This document shows, in pieces, positions 24,394 through 36,724 of a stretch of 64,000 nt of DNA. The position numbers and the translations under genes are program-made. Below the pieces are notes generated by a model. The model was not told the origin of the DNA. It searched no databases and saw nothing but the letters and a program-made list of their open reading frames with translations. Every line of letters starts with the position of its first letter. Position 1 is the stretch's first letter. The DNA is from Paracyclopina nana (lineage: Eukaryota > Arthropoda > Copepoda > Cyclopoida > Cyclopettidae), in contig JAGUCH010000002.1 of NCBI GenBank assembly GCA_019096065.1, forward strand, positions 14,768,501 to 14,832,500, in the 5' to 3' direction.

Positions 24394-27300
24394 ATGGCTG
24401 TGAAAGACTTCAAGTGCCTCATACAGTCTCATATTCAGGAGTTAAACTCGAGTCTTGGCTCGAATCCAAAAGTACTTGCAAATGCTGTTCGATTGGGAAA
24501 TGCCATAAAGGTAGATAAATCTCTTCATTATTTGGCGCCTTTTCTCAGTCTTTTTCTCCCTAACAATAGGAGGTTGATTTAGCCTGTCTTGAAGCTGATG
24601 ATGAACATGAAATCCTAAGTTTGGTCTTACAATTGATCCAAGTGCCTAATGTCTCCATAGATTTGGCTCTGATCTGTGGAAACTTTTATGTCAAGCTGTC
24701 ATTGTTGTGTCAGGACATGTCAGTCAGTCAGTTGATCTTGAGTGATGATAGGTGTTCAGAATTTGCCAAGTTGTGCCTCTTGACAGGCTGCTTGAATCAC
24801 TACCCAGATGACTCCTTGGTGCACCCTATTTTCAACCTAATCATTAAGCTATGTAGCAAGCACTCAAATCATGCCTACCAAAGCTTCCAAGCATTGAGGT
24901 TGTGGTCTGCTAAAAGCAAGGTTGCTCTAAACAAGACTGAGCGTCAAAGCCTGCTGGATCTGTTGAATGCCAATTGGGAGAATCCGTTGAGGGGTGTGCC
25001 AGATTTGCTTACAGAGACTCTTGCTAATGTGCTGGATACTTTAAATGACCCTGCTTTCAATGAACAATTGCTCGAACAAACTCTATCCACGCTTAGCTGG
25101 AAAACTAAGGCCAAGTATCCACCTTTACTTGTGATTTTGCCTCGTGTAGGAATTGCCTCAGTTCTCAATTCTGTGCAAGGTTTTGGACAGGGCTTAGCAG
25201 AGAGTCTGAGTTCCAATCATTTGGCCTCAATCGGTGCATCTGTCTACAGAGTCATAGTGAAAGCCAAGGATGTGTTGGAGGCATGGAAAGGCCAGTTTTT
25301 GCGGCCTTTACTGCATGCTTTGTGCCATGATGAGTCTGCATTGGTGAGAAACAATGCCAAAAACCATTGGCTAAATCCCACATTAACACATCTGCCCAAA
25401 GAGGCTGGCCTTGCTTTGGTGGAGAACTTGTGTGAATGTGACCAGTGTAGCATGGTCAAATTTTTGGTCCTAAGAGGTCAAAGAGTGAATGGCCTCCTTG
25501 ACAGCCTCGATGAGGCCACTTTAAAGCTCGTTGAGCAGGGCTTGATTCATTCATCTTGTGAGGTCAGCATTGCAGCATTTTCTGTGATTTGTCATGTCAA
25601 AAAGAGAGGAGTTGCGCCCTCAATTGAAGAGTTGAAATTAGTTTCGAAATTCATCCAAGACCACTTGACAGTGGACGATCCAGCCTTCAGACAGGTAAGT
25701 CATTAAGTAAAATATGGGTTATGCTAACATAGCTGAGATGCATCTACCCCATTACTGCTCATAATGCTAACATTACTTGCAGGTCTTGGCTAGTGATTTC
25801 ACCCTTCTAATGATTCGATGCAGGGACTGCAGCGTTGCCCTTCACAGAAAGTCCCCCGAAAGCCCCATTTATGTAGCCACTATGCAGTGTGTCAATGACA
25901 TCTTGGAAACACTTTGCACTAACCTGTTCCCAGGGGCCAATTATCAAAGACTTATTACCAGCCTGGAGCTCTTGGCAGTGATGAACAGCAGCTTTTTTGC
26001 CTTCAACCCAACTGGCATGAACAAAGGAAGTGCCAATGGTGATCCATCAAGATTGGTCAGCCATGTCCAAAAAGCCCATGGCTTGATGCATTTCCGCCAC
26101 AACCATATGAAAAACATCCTCGTTTCCTCCGTCCTTCATTATATGATTGATGTCAAGGCTCTGGCCTTTGAAATGCTCACATCTGGAAGCTTTTCTCAGT
26201 TTTTAGTGGAAGTCATACCAGCCATTTTCAAGAAAGCTTTCTTTCTCAGCCAAAGCTCCAAGTTCAGCGATTGTGAAAGTGCTGCCATTCTTTTCACTTT
26301 ATGCATAAAAAGCTCATCTGACAACAAGGATTGGAGCATGGTTTACAAGTCTGCTGAGCTTCCTGCTTCTCAGCTATTTGTGCCCCATGAGGAAATGGAA
26401 GGAAACAGGCTTTTAAGTCGGCTGCTCCTAAAAAGCTACCAGAGTCTGCTGACTGAGTGTCAACAAAACTTTGTGAGAATTGCCAAAAGAGCTCCTATGC
26501 ATGGGTTGCTCACATCCTTGAGGGAAACCTTGGTGCTAGAAAAGAATTTCCTTCCTGCTGATTTTGGTAATCTTTTTGAAATTCATTTGAGTTAATTTAT
26601 GATTGAGACTTTGGATTGAGCACTTTTAACCTTGTGGGTTTTTTTAGGCGAGAGCCTTGTCAATTGCCTACAAGAGAGTGTGAATGTCATGTTGAACATT
26701 CTCTCTGGTGGCCGTTCTTACAGAAATGCCTCATTTGCTGAAATGGGTATGGCTGTGGAGGCCATTCTCATGGAGGACATAACTTACAATCAAGATGTGA
26801 CTATCAGTGATGAGCACAGCCTCGTTTTGGCTTGTGCTTGGCTCAACCTCAAAGAGTGCTGTTTAGTGGCCTCTAAATTGTATGAGGCTCCTCAGGCTGT
26901 GGTAGAAAAGGCTGGCCAGCTCATCATCACTGTCCTCACTGGGACCAGGCATAAGGGAGCCCTTGAGGCTGCAGCTCTAGCCTTGGCTCAATTCTCGGCT
27001 GCTTTATTGGCTAATTACAGTGAATTGCCTGAAAAATGGCTTAATGAGGTCATCAGTGGACTGGAAGTGAAGCATTCTGCCTCAGTCACCAGGAGGTCTG
27101 CAGGGCTACCACTCCTGGTGAGGTCATTAGTGTCCTCTGAGCAAAGGGGTTCTTCTCAGGTAAAAACTTAAATGGTTACCTAGTTTCACTAAATTTGCTT
27201 CATTGTGTAATGTGAGGGCACATCTGCATAACAATATCATGAAAAGTTGTCATGAACACGCTTATAGCCTCTAATTTGCGTCAACTATTGTGGCAACATT

Positions 27301-29856
27301 TTCCCTCTTTTTTTTCTAGGGAAGGCATCTTGTAAATGTGGCTGTGAAGCAACTTTTGGCTATTCTTGAGAGAGCAAGCATTTGCGAGAAGAATGCGGAT
27401 TTCGAGACAGAGGACGTGCCACAATGCCATGCTTTGCATATTCTCAAGTAATATTTATGGTCAAGATTAAGCTAACTCTACCCTTACTATTAAAATAGTT
27501 TTCATACACAATCTCCTTGCCTTTTTGGGTAAAAATTCAAGCCTGTCTTTACAATACATATTAACAAAAAAGGCCATGCCAAATGGCACTGCAGCCATTA
27601 TTCAGCGAGAGTGCAAAGTGCAGTGAATTAAAAAAAAAGATACATAGGACTACTAATGATCTCTTTGCAGGTCACTCATCCATGATTCATCGTTGTCGCA
27701 TGATGTTCTGCCCCATTTACCTCTGATTCTGCGTCAATGTGTAGAGCAATTCCTCTCGCCGCTGTGGCCAGCTCGAAATGCAGGTTCTCATTATTCTTTC
27801 CTAAACTAAAAGCTGTTAGCAGAAAGCTTTACGGCTAAATAACTCGATGTGTAGTACTGCTACAGGGATGTCATCAATCTCTTGGAGTAAAGATTTCTCC
27901 GTTTCTCTGCAGCGCTTCAACTGTTTGGATCACTTTTGCCTCGGATTTTAGGCCAGAAGAAACTGAGGATTGATCAAGAGTTGGATGGCCTTGAGCTGTT
28001 CAACTCTGTGACAGCTCAAGAGCTCTTTTCGAGGCATCCAGAATTGGCTGGATTTTTGCTGCAGAGGCTGAACGAGTGCCAAGTCAACACCGACCCTTCG
28101 TTGGTGCCCATTTTGTCCATGTTGGCCAGAGTGTCACCAGGGCTGCAAAACATTCCTGATCCTGAGCTCAGGAGCAAAATGGACCCATTCAAGGCTTTGT
28201 TCGTTGTCTACTTGAGCCATTACGAAATCACTGTGAGGAAGCTGGCAGCAAAGTGCTTGATTAGCTTTACACCGAAAGTGCTATTGATGAGAACACTGAG
28301 TATGCTGCACCACTTCATCCAGGATAATCCCAATGCTGCCAATTTCGTTCATGGGTGCCTGGTGAGCTTCACATATGGTGTTAGGCTTTTGAAATCTGAA
28401 TTTAAGGCTGATTTTGAGGACAACCTGAAAGCCCTTGAGGACAATGTCCAAGCTATGACAAGTGTGATCATTACTTCATCATGCCATTACAATCAACTGA
28501 TATTGTTCAATTTGAGGTCAGAGATTGGCCTCGAAGAGGTTAAGCTGATCGCATTGGATCTTGGTCATCATCCTGGTTCGAGGGATCTACAGTTGGTTGG
28601 AAGCCATGGCAAAAAGGCAATCTTGAACAATCTGAAATACCCTCCGAATCAGGAGGACATCAAATCTGTCATGACCTACTTGGAAGACAATGCCATTGAG
28701 CAACAGTTGGTATCTGCTCCAATGCTGGAGCAGATGAATCACTACTTGATGCAAGAGTGCTCCGATATCATCTTGGATGATTGTGAGATAGCCATGGACT
28801 TGCTGCACATTTTGTCCAATCCCATAATTATCGAAGAAAAAGTGTTTGGAAGCTCGGGAGCCTCATCCAGCATTGCTGCCTCATCAATCGCTTTCTCATC
28901 CATGCTTCTCAAGGTGCAGCCATTATTCAATGTGCATGTTTTTTTAGTTATTAACCATTTCATATCATCCTAAGGAGGACTATAATATGTTTTTTGGTGG
29001 CGATGGGTCTACGTATGTGTCTCAATTTTGTGAGCTTGCGGATCACGTGGTTGAGATGAGCCATGCCACCAATCAAGAGCTGATCCGCTCCCATGCGGCC
29101 GACTTTGTCCTTAACTTGAGCCAAGTCTTCCATCAACGAGTTCTGACGGCCTCTGACCTAAGCCTTCACATGAGATACGGTCTCGTCCAAGTTTTGAATG
29201 CCTGCCTCATCCTTCTGTCTGACGAGGACACCCCAATTCGGATGAAGGCAGTGGAATTCGTGTGCAAATTGAGTCAGAGCAAAGTTTGTAGGGTCGAGGC
29301 CATGCGACAAGTGACCTCGATCGGCCTCAATTGCTTTGAAGATTGCGCAGAGTTCTTTAAGCCCATCTCAGATTTGACCCACGTGGACTGGAACTTTGTT
29401 GACAACACCAAGTCCATTTCGCAGCTTTTTGAGGCCGGAGACGGAATTAATGTTTATGCCGAGGAGGCCTTTGAAAATAGCCTCTATTCCGAGGTTTTTG
29501 AGACTTGGCTGTCAACCATTGGGAGACAGCCAACGTTGAGGCAATTTCGATTTTTTTTATCTTTTGGACAATTTGCATATTAACTTCTTCTCTTTAGGCT
29601 GCTTAACTGTTCGGATATCGAGGACAAAGCCTCGTGTTACTACACGGATCTCCGTCGATCGAAGAAGGAAGGCTTTGAAGATTTCCTTTTCGGCCCTTTT
29701 GCGAGTCCCAAAGGTCGGACTCAGGCAGTAAAAGTGCACAATCTTCTGCGAATTGTTTCGCGCTACCCGTTCTTGGTTCGTGATGTTAATTTCACTGCCG
29801 CCCATCAAAATCTTCTGCAAGAGCTTTGCGCAGAACTCGCTGCTAAATTATGCTAA
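24394..29856 (+). CDS. THADA: THADA, partner of tRNA 2'-O-methyltransferase FTSJ1
   Basis: Large HEAT/ARM-repeat protein. Family members pair with the FTSJ1/Trm7 methyltransferase for 2'-O-methylation of position 32 in the tRNA anticodon loop; fly THADA also affects SERCA and energy storage. Exons: 24394-24510, 24570-25694, 25783-26566, 26648-27159, 27320-27447, 27671-27783, 27913-28913, 28975-29534, 29598-29856. These total 1533 codons including the stop, with all phases consistent. The DUF2428 core signature RRSAGLPLLVRSL lies near residue 823, and FVHGCLVSF is a second family match. The C-terminus is helical-repeat sequence. The donor of exon 8 is ambiguous: GT after 29534 or a GC donor after 29540 both keep frame (PTLLNC or PTLRLLNC). 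Length is below human (about 1950) and fly (about 1750). The stop lies 9 bp from that of convergent FNTB. Confidence 0.92.
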
Positions 29857-29861
29857 CCTTT

Positions 29862-29867
29862 TTTATT
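29862..29867 (-). terminator. FNTB polyadenylation signal overlapping its stop codon
   Basis: On the minus strand the gene ends GAGTAATAAAAAAGG: the stop TAA (29868-29866) shares two bases with a canonical AATAAA (29867-29862). If used, cleavage 10-30 bp on would fall inside the THADA last exon. No other signal was needed to explain the end. Confidence 0.7.
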
Positions 29868-31610
29868 ACTCTCCTATGCTGGGCACCGATAAATGACTAT
29901 AGTAACTTTTGGCTGCGTCCACAGCATCAAGGCCAATATTGAACAAAGGATGAACAGGTACCTGCAAATATGAAATATAGTGCAAAACATCACACGTAAT
30001 AAAAACCTGCACTAAAAATTGGTCGCATTGTCTAGCATGAAAGCTTACAGTTGACGAGATGAAAGAATGCGGAAAAAACAAGGCTATGCTTTTTTCGCCC
30101 GCCTGAATTGTCGCATTTTTTCATAAGGTGGCCAAATGTGCCATTTTTTGCACACTTCACTTTGCGATATTGGAAGGCACTAGCTTGGCCGGTTGTGCTC
30201 ACGCGATAACACTAAACTAAGCTTTCTAAGTGAGCGGGAATTTTTTTAAAAGTCTTACTAGAATGTTAGAAGGGTCTCCCAAAACTGACAGCTGGTCGTC
30301 AGGCATAAATTGAGCGACAGATAGGCCACTCAGTGTGTAGCAGGTGTGGTAAAAGTCCCTACTTTTGCCAGGCTTGTCTACCAGACCGCCCCTGGGATCT
30401 TGACAGCAAATCAGTAAGTACTCTTGCAAGGCTCTGGAGTCAAATAGCCAATTTCCTTCGGGTACTTGACTTCCTTCTTCGCGCAAAAGTTGCTGCAACA
30501 AAGGGAAAATGCCGCCTTGCCAGAATGAATAGCAGCCATCCACCAATTTATTTGTGCGCCCCTGAAAAATAAGACAGAAATACCATAATAGGGATGCCCT
30601 AAATTTGAAACAAGTTTCTAGGTAATGATTATTCTTATTGCTGCACCACTATTACCTGAAATCCTCCTTCGAGGCGCATTTGTCTGTTGGACGCCCATTT
30701 AAGAAGGCTTTCTGTATTGCATAAATGGCCTTTGTGTAGGAGCATGAGGGCTGCAAGGCCGCAGAATGAATAGCCCCCATGCGCTTCCATTCCTGGAACG
30801 CCACCAAAGCCACCTTCGTAAGTTTGGCACCTGGAACAAGAATATGTGAGATTATCCCCATATTTATGACACATTCGAGCAGCAAAATTTACTTGAGCAC
30901 CCATTGAGCCGTTTTTGCGAATAACTCCGGGCTATAGACATTAGTCAACGTTGCAGCAGACAAAGCACAATACACACCACGAATGTCAACTTCTCCATTA
31001 ACATGCATGACAAAGCTACCATCATCTTGGCGCAGTCTGTTCAGCCATTTTGCCAGATTCGCCCTGTTGACAACATCGTACGCATCTTGGCCACCAAGGA
31101 TGACGAGTGCATTGACAGCAGCATACGTGGGTGCCAAATGAGACACTTGACCCGGACCTCCTCCGAAACCACCATCAGAGTTTTGGCACCTGGCCAAAAA
31201 CTGAATAATGTCGAGTCGCTGTTGGCCCTGAATGCCAACGTTGAGCAGCTCCAACGAGTGGAGAATCCAGTATACTAGCCAAGGTCGACTGGCGTCCAAG
31301 CATTCAAAGCCTTCAGACAAGTGCTTTAAACCCTTCAGGAGGAACTTGATGGTCGACTCTCTTTTGAGGATCCGACTTCCAGAGCCTTTTGGGGAGTTGG
31401 ACATTTCATAGAGGCGCAAACAGCTGCTCTCAACCGCTCGCTGTAAAAAGTTTTTAGAAATTCGTCGACCAAGGGCATTTTTAAAGGCAATTCAAGACTT
31501 ACCTGCTCGACTGATGACGCCGTTGGAGATTTGTCATCATTCATTGCAGCCTTTTCTACAGTGTGAAAGTCACGAAAGCTGATCTGTTTTGAACTGGGCG
31601 GTTCCGTCAT
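29866..31610 (-). CDS. FNTB: Protein farnesyltransferase subunit beta
   Basis: Catalytic beta subunit of the zinc enzyme that adds farnesyl to C-terminal CaaX cysteines of Ras, lamins and others; it works as a dimer with FNTA in the cytosol. Minus-strand exons: 31610-31503, 31440-30893, 30830-30656, 30561-30259, 29961-29866; 410 codons including the stop, all phases consistent. The alpha-alpha barrel repeats are clear: FECLDASRPWLVYWILHSLE, SDGGFGGGPGQ, HLAPTYAAVNAL, EGGFGGVPGMEAHGGYSFCG and LVDGCYSFWQ. The zinc ligands are present as D285 and C287 (VDGCY) and H349 (FYHTCY), by alignment to rat D297, C299 and H362. The N-terminus before residue 60 is variable, as in the family. ATG 31610 is the first true ATG in frame. 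Confidence 0.97.
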
Positions 31611-32174
31611 TTCTTGGCGATCTAAGTTAGTAAAATTACCCAGCAACAATTCAACGAGATATTGAAACTCGGAAAATCTTCTTGTTGTTTACACTTTTCA
31701 TTGAAAAATATTTGTTTTCGATTTGCGGGACAAACATTCCGCGGAAATTTATTTTTTGGATCACGCAACTAATCTCTTATTTTCACCTTCTTTTATAAAC
31801 CAGAGTTGTGATTTTACAACTCTGATATCAACTAGAGGATTCTACATACTTTTAAAAAACTTGAGAGTTTTTATCATTACAGAAATGGCGAGGGAATGAA
31901 AAATTCGCTTAACATGGGCTAACCACGCGCACATGTAGTTAATTAAATTTCATATTTAAATGCACACTTTTTAATGAATATATTTGAAAAGAGAAATTGT
32001 CCTTATTTGCTAACTTGCAAAAAAGGCATGGATAAAACATTCGAGATCACCTTAACGCGTCTTGTTCACAGTAGCTTGGTGCGTGCGATAAGCAGAAAAG
32101 TAGCATTAAGTTGATGTTCTTATCACAAGCAAAACGGAAATGTAGTAGGTTCAATTTGCTGCAGTACTTAGCAG
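31611..32174. promoter_or_regulatory. Divergent promoter region between FNTB and the Rho GEF
   Basis: 564 bp between two divergent start codons; it must hold both 5' UTRs and core promoters. No clear TATA box at a useful position and no coding sequence was seen. The centre is AT-rich, with an inverted pair acagagttgtgattttacaactctg near 31801-31825. Confidence 0.55.
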
Positions 32175-33913
32175 ATGACAAGAGTGCAATTTAAAATGTT
32201 AACGCTAGAAGAAAAGGCTGAGAGAAAAAATTCCCGAAAAAAAGCAGGGAGAAATCTCACCATATGGGTTGCAGGAACCTTAACCAGGGCCAAATTGAGA
32301 AAAGCCACTAACCGAAGCAAAAGTAGATCTTGCACTGATCTGATTTCAATAGATCAGGAAAAATATCCTGAAGCTGGTAAAGAAAACGAATTACCTAAGG
32401 AGAGGAAGAAAAGCCACGAGTCGACGCGAGAATCACTTAATGAAAATGATGACAAGAGAGAAAAGCACAGAGCCGAGGCTATGGAAAAAATTCGGGAGTT
32501 GATCAAGACAGAAAAAAGCTACATCAAGGAGTTAGAGCAACTGGTGAAAGGCTACTGGAAGTACATGGAGATGGGTAAGTCTTCCCCACTCCCAGAAGGA
32601 GTTGCTCCAATGCCCAAAGACTTGAAAAGGGGAAAGGACAGGATCGCTTTTGGCAATATTCAAGACTTGTTGGAATTCCATACTAAGTATGAAAAGCTGC
32701 TTATGTTGTGAAATGCTTGACTATCTGGGCTTTGATTATAAATTGAAAAACATCTCATTTTTAGGAGCATTTTGCCAGAGTTGGAAAAGTGTCTTGATGA
32801 TTTGCCTAATTTGTCAAAATTGTTCGTAAAGAGGAAGGATGATATGAAAGAAAAGTACGGAAAATTTTGTATCAACAAACCCAAGTCAGAGTACATCATC
32901 AATGAATATGATGCCTACTTCAATGTGAGCATTGTTCCTTCAAGCTTCTAATACAGCCTTGATGAGAAAATTGTGAACCCTTAAAAAAGCACTAATTTAT
33001 GCCTTTTGAGTGTAGGCAGTTATCTTAGTACCGCATTGAAACAGTTTTGTGCATTACAGTTGGTCAGAATGGCTTTGAACTATGAAAAACCCATCAGCAG
33101 CCAATTGGTGACACCCGTTCAGAGAGTCACGAGATACAATTTGCTTCTGAGTGAAGCAGAGAAGAAATTTCGAAAGGCAGGAGACACTGACAGCCTGGCC
33201 ATTGTGTCTGAAGCGTTTCAGATAGCAAGGGAGATATGTGACTATGCCAACGACATGATGATAGCAGGCAGAATCAATAACTTTCCAGTGGGTGATTGAT
33301 TCATTTTATCTCCTCAGACTAATGGTATTTTTCAACTTTTGTTTCAAGGATGAAATCACAAAACAAGGCCTCCTCCTAATGAAAGGCAATGCCACTTGCT
33401 TCAAAAGAAGGCACGCGTTGCTGAAAAAGCCCAAGCCCCGAGATTGCATGGTTTTTGTCTTCAAAGAAAGTATAGTCATATGTGAAAAAGTACCCTTGCT
33501 CTTTGCTCAGTCACTTGTTCATCAAGTGCCTGAGCTTAACTATTGGGTCAGCTTCAAGGTGAGGAAAGCAGTTGCAAAACATGATTTAACCAAACACATT
33601 TCAAAATTGGCAAAGCAGACTTACCTCTTAAAACTACTTATTACAGATGAACAAAGTCAAAGCTTTCAAGGTTGCCCGAGGTCCAGAGAATGAGCTGTAC
33701 TTTGAGCTGGAAAGAAATGATCCCAAAGGCCCCAAAAATGCTGTCAATGGAGCCAAGCCAGAAGAAAACGCAGTCATTGTCAAATGTGAAAATGAGGAGA
33801 CTCGAGATCTCTTCATGCAATCAATTTCAAATGAAATCTCGCTCTTGATGAACCTGATAATGAAACTCAAAAACCCACAGGATGCTGTCAGGAACTCAGC
33901 AAGCAATGCTTAA
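32175..33913 (+). CDS. Rho guanine nucleotide exchange factor (DH-PH), splicing of one intron unresolved
   Basis: Likely exchange factor for a Rho-family GTPase. Exons: 32175-32704, 32765-32924, 33016-33287, 33349-33558, 33647-33913. A basic N-terminus (RKKAGRNL, RAKLRKATNRSKSRS) precedes a Dbl-homology domain. The domain starts at IRELIKTEKSYIKELEQLV and includes the signature helix LVTPVQRVTRYNLLLSEAEK. A PH domain follows (KQGLLLMKG to the C-terminal helix). There are no SH3, spectrin or kinase domains, so it is a minimal DH-PH protein of roughly 480 residues. Anomaly: exon 2 ends in phase 0 at the strong donor AAT|gtgagc, but exon 3 after tgtag needs phase 1, and straight joining gives a stop. 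A GC donor inside gtgagc would restore frame (YFNVSSYLSTAL), or the copy carries an indel. Closest subfamily not assigned. Confidence 0.8.
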
Positions 33914-34460
33914 GCTGTAAGGCAAAAAACTGATTTTCGAAAGTGGCGCTAAAATTTGCCCTAGATCGAAAAAGAACCTATCAAACTTTTAAATCTTGAA
34001 CGGTGAACTATATTTTCTGAGCGAATGAAATATAAATGGTTACATTACACTCAAACAAAATTTGATTCCATGAAATTCTTCAACAACTGCTTCCTTTCAA
34101 CGCAATCACATTGTAAAGCGATTTAGATTTTCGCAGTCGAATGCCCAAAAAAGTAACGCTCGCAACTCCAAAAAAAGAAGAGAGTCAACAATCTGGTAAA
34201 AGTTCGTGTAATTTCTGCTGTCTGCAACAAAGGGCGTTCATTTTCTCTTTACCTCAACAAATTGACGGAAAACCGAAAAACCTCCAATCTTGCAAACGTA
34301 AGTAAACAAACTGATTTCTGTAGCATCCATAGGGAGTTTAAATGACCTGTGAAGGAAAGCAGCTAAATAAAGCTGACCAATCAATAAATTGGACTAGATC
34401 ATACCTCTATGATAAAGCATATGTGAAAGTCACGTAAACATAACGAGAAGAGCGGCGAAA
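33914..34460. other. Intergenic, likely promoter of the coiled-coil gene
   Basis: 547 bp between a stop and the next same-strand ATG. AT-rich; no open frame of note. It should contain the 3' end of the Rho GEF mRNA and the promoter of the next gene. Nothing else seen. Confidence 0.5.
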
Positions 34461-36724
34461 ATGTCAGCCAAAGAACTCGAAGATTTCATCAAAGTCATTG
34501 AGACGGCCGAAAAGATGTCCACCCGGCGGCCAGAAAGTAGCATTTGGAGCTACCCCACTGACATTTTCAGCCCTAGGAAGGTGGTGCCTAAGCCAGCTTC
34601 GAGTCAAGTTGCCAGGCTTTGGGACCCTAAATCAGGCTCTGACTTCTTGGGCTCATCATGGGGATCAAGCTCCAAAAACCCAGCCTCTTCAACCGTTACT
34701 CCCAGTTCAAGTTCAAGATTGAGCAATGTGACTACGGTGCGTAGCGCAACTTCTGAAAAGTCACGCATTCCGACACCAGTCATTGAGGCTAAAGCCAGCG
34801 CTCCAAGGGAAGAGTCTGAAGTGCGTGATTTTAACACACTTATGAACATGCAAAGGCATAACCGGTTTGCCAGGAAACAGTACAAGGAGTTGATGAGTTC
34901 TTTGAGCCCTTCCAACTCACCAAGACCAGCCAGGAAAAGTGCTTCGAAATCTGGTGATAGGAAATCTTCGAGCAGTCGTTCACCCAAAAGGAAACAATCA
35001 ACTACAACTTCCGGCTCTGATTCATCGTCTCCTGCCAAGAAAAGTAGCAGCCCTCAACGAAAATCTTCAACCTCATCAACAAAGAAGTCTTCAACTAGCT
35101 CTGTTACCTCGATCGAAGCTCAAATCATTTCTGAAGAGGAAGAGGGGAAACGATCATCGAGTTCGTCCTCTGGAAAAACCGTCATGGCAAGTCCAGCGAA
35201 GAAGACTATGGAGAAAAGATCGTCGAGTTCTAGCTCTGACAAATTTGGCAAGGCAAGTCCAGTAAAAAAGTCTCTGACAAGAACTGCTGCTATTAAAGCC
35301 TCCAAAGAAGTGGAAGAGGAAGAGGGGGCAGAGAGTCCTCGACAACCTTTGCCTAAACCTCGTTCTCGTGTTACCATTAGGCAAGACAGTGTTCAACTGC
35401 ATGTGCACAATGAAGAAAACGAAGGGAAAAAAGTAAGAAAAAAGCGACCTCAAAGTGCACCCGCTGATGCTCCAAAGAAATCAGAGGAGAAGCCTCAAGT
35501 TGTGGATTTAAGGTCTTATTCGAAAAGCCTTAAATTGCTTGGATTAGACATTCCATCGAATAGAACAGAAGCCACCAAAGTTGAGACTCAGTTGTTGGAA
35601 ATTCGTACGAAATCCCCAACCATGCGCACAAGGTTGACAGAGCGAACTCTCTCTGCAAATGATGTGAGACAAGCTGTGGATAGCAAACACTACATGCCAA
35701 AAGGTTGAATCTCCATTTTGAAGCTCACACCGCTGCTATTTTTCATTTGAGTTAACTTTAATATTAGTTTTGTCTGATAATACTCTAGCTTACACATGTT
35801 ACTGATAGTGTTGAGGAAAAGCATTGATTCAAGCTCCTTTTAAAGCACAAATTGACATGAAGAAACTTATTTTTACCAATTTAGCTTATGGTACGTAACT
35901 TGAATAGAGTGTTCAACCTTTTGATTGCTTTAGATGAATATGGAAAAATACGGACAAAGCTGGCTAGCGCTGTGTATCAGGAATGGTACTTTGAAAAGCT
36001 CAAAGAGCTCGCTGCTAAAAAGAAGGCTGAGGAGGAAAAGCTCGAAGAAGAAATGTATGAGAAGGAGCTGAAGGAAACTGAAAAGAAAGAACAATCCAAA
36101 ATCGAGTTCAAAAAATGGCTCGAGGAGAAGAAGAAACAGAAAGAAAAGCAAGAACGAAGGGAGAAGAAAAAGAAGCAAGAAGAGGAAGACCAAGAAGCCA
36201 AGGCTGCTAAAATAGCAGCCTCGCAGCAAGAGTGGCGCGACAAAAAGGCCGCAGAGTTGAAAAAACATCTGAGACTCAAGCGCAGGCTAATGATAAAACT
36301 CGAGCAAGATGTAGAGAAACGCAGGCAAAAACGCGAGGAGGCTGAGAAGCAATTCATGAAATGGAAAGAATCTTGGAGTGAAAAGATGAAAGCCAAAATG
36401 GCTGAGGAGAAGAAGAAGAAACTGGACGAGTTGGAAAAGGCCAAACTTGATGCCAAGGACAAACGCGAAGGTGCTGAGGCTGCGTTCAAATGTTGGCTGA
36501 GCAAGAAGAACGAGGATCGCAAGAAGGCTCCAGGGGCTGGAACCATCAAAGCAAACGCGAAGCCGGATAAATCTGAGCGTTTGGAGGCTGCTCGTGAGGC
36601 CTATGAGAACTGGCTTGATTATGTGGAGCATCGTGAGGAAGAGGAGCGCTTGGCAGAAGAAGAACGTATTTTACGCGAAATGTGGCGACCGCCTTGGTAC
36701 CCCGCTGGGGTTGCGGACTTTTAG
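34461..36724 (+). CDS. Coiled-coil protein with W-motif repeats (CCDC34/CCDC181/MAP9-like)
   Basis: Two exons, 34461-35703 and 35934-36724, joined in phase 1 at G|AT; 678 codons with the stop. The first 415 residues are serine-rich and basic, with a duplicated low-complexity unit (SSSSGKTVMASPAKK / SSSSDKFGKASPVKK). The second exon encodes a long charged helix, rich in E and K. Aromatic anchors recur in it: FKKWLEEKK, FMKWKESW, FKCWLSKK and YENWLDYVEHR. The protein ends RPPWYPAGVADF. This spacing of F/Y-x-x-W in a coiled coil is known from ciliary and microtubule proteins of the CCDC34 (DUF4207), CCDC181 and MAP9 group, so a role at axonemes or microtubules is plausible. The exact orthologue is not certain. 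TRAPPC12 starts only 119 bp downstream on the same strand. Confidence 0.65.

Noticed and set aside
35930..36549. Long antisense frames over the coiled-coil exon
   Set aside because: They mirror the E/K-rich helix as F/L/S-rich strings; shadows of the real frame.
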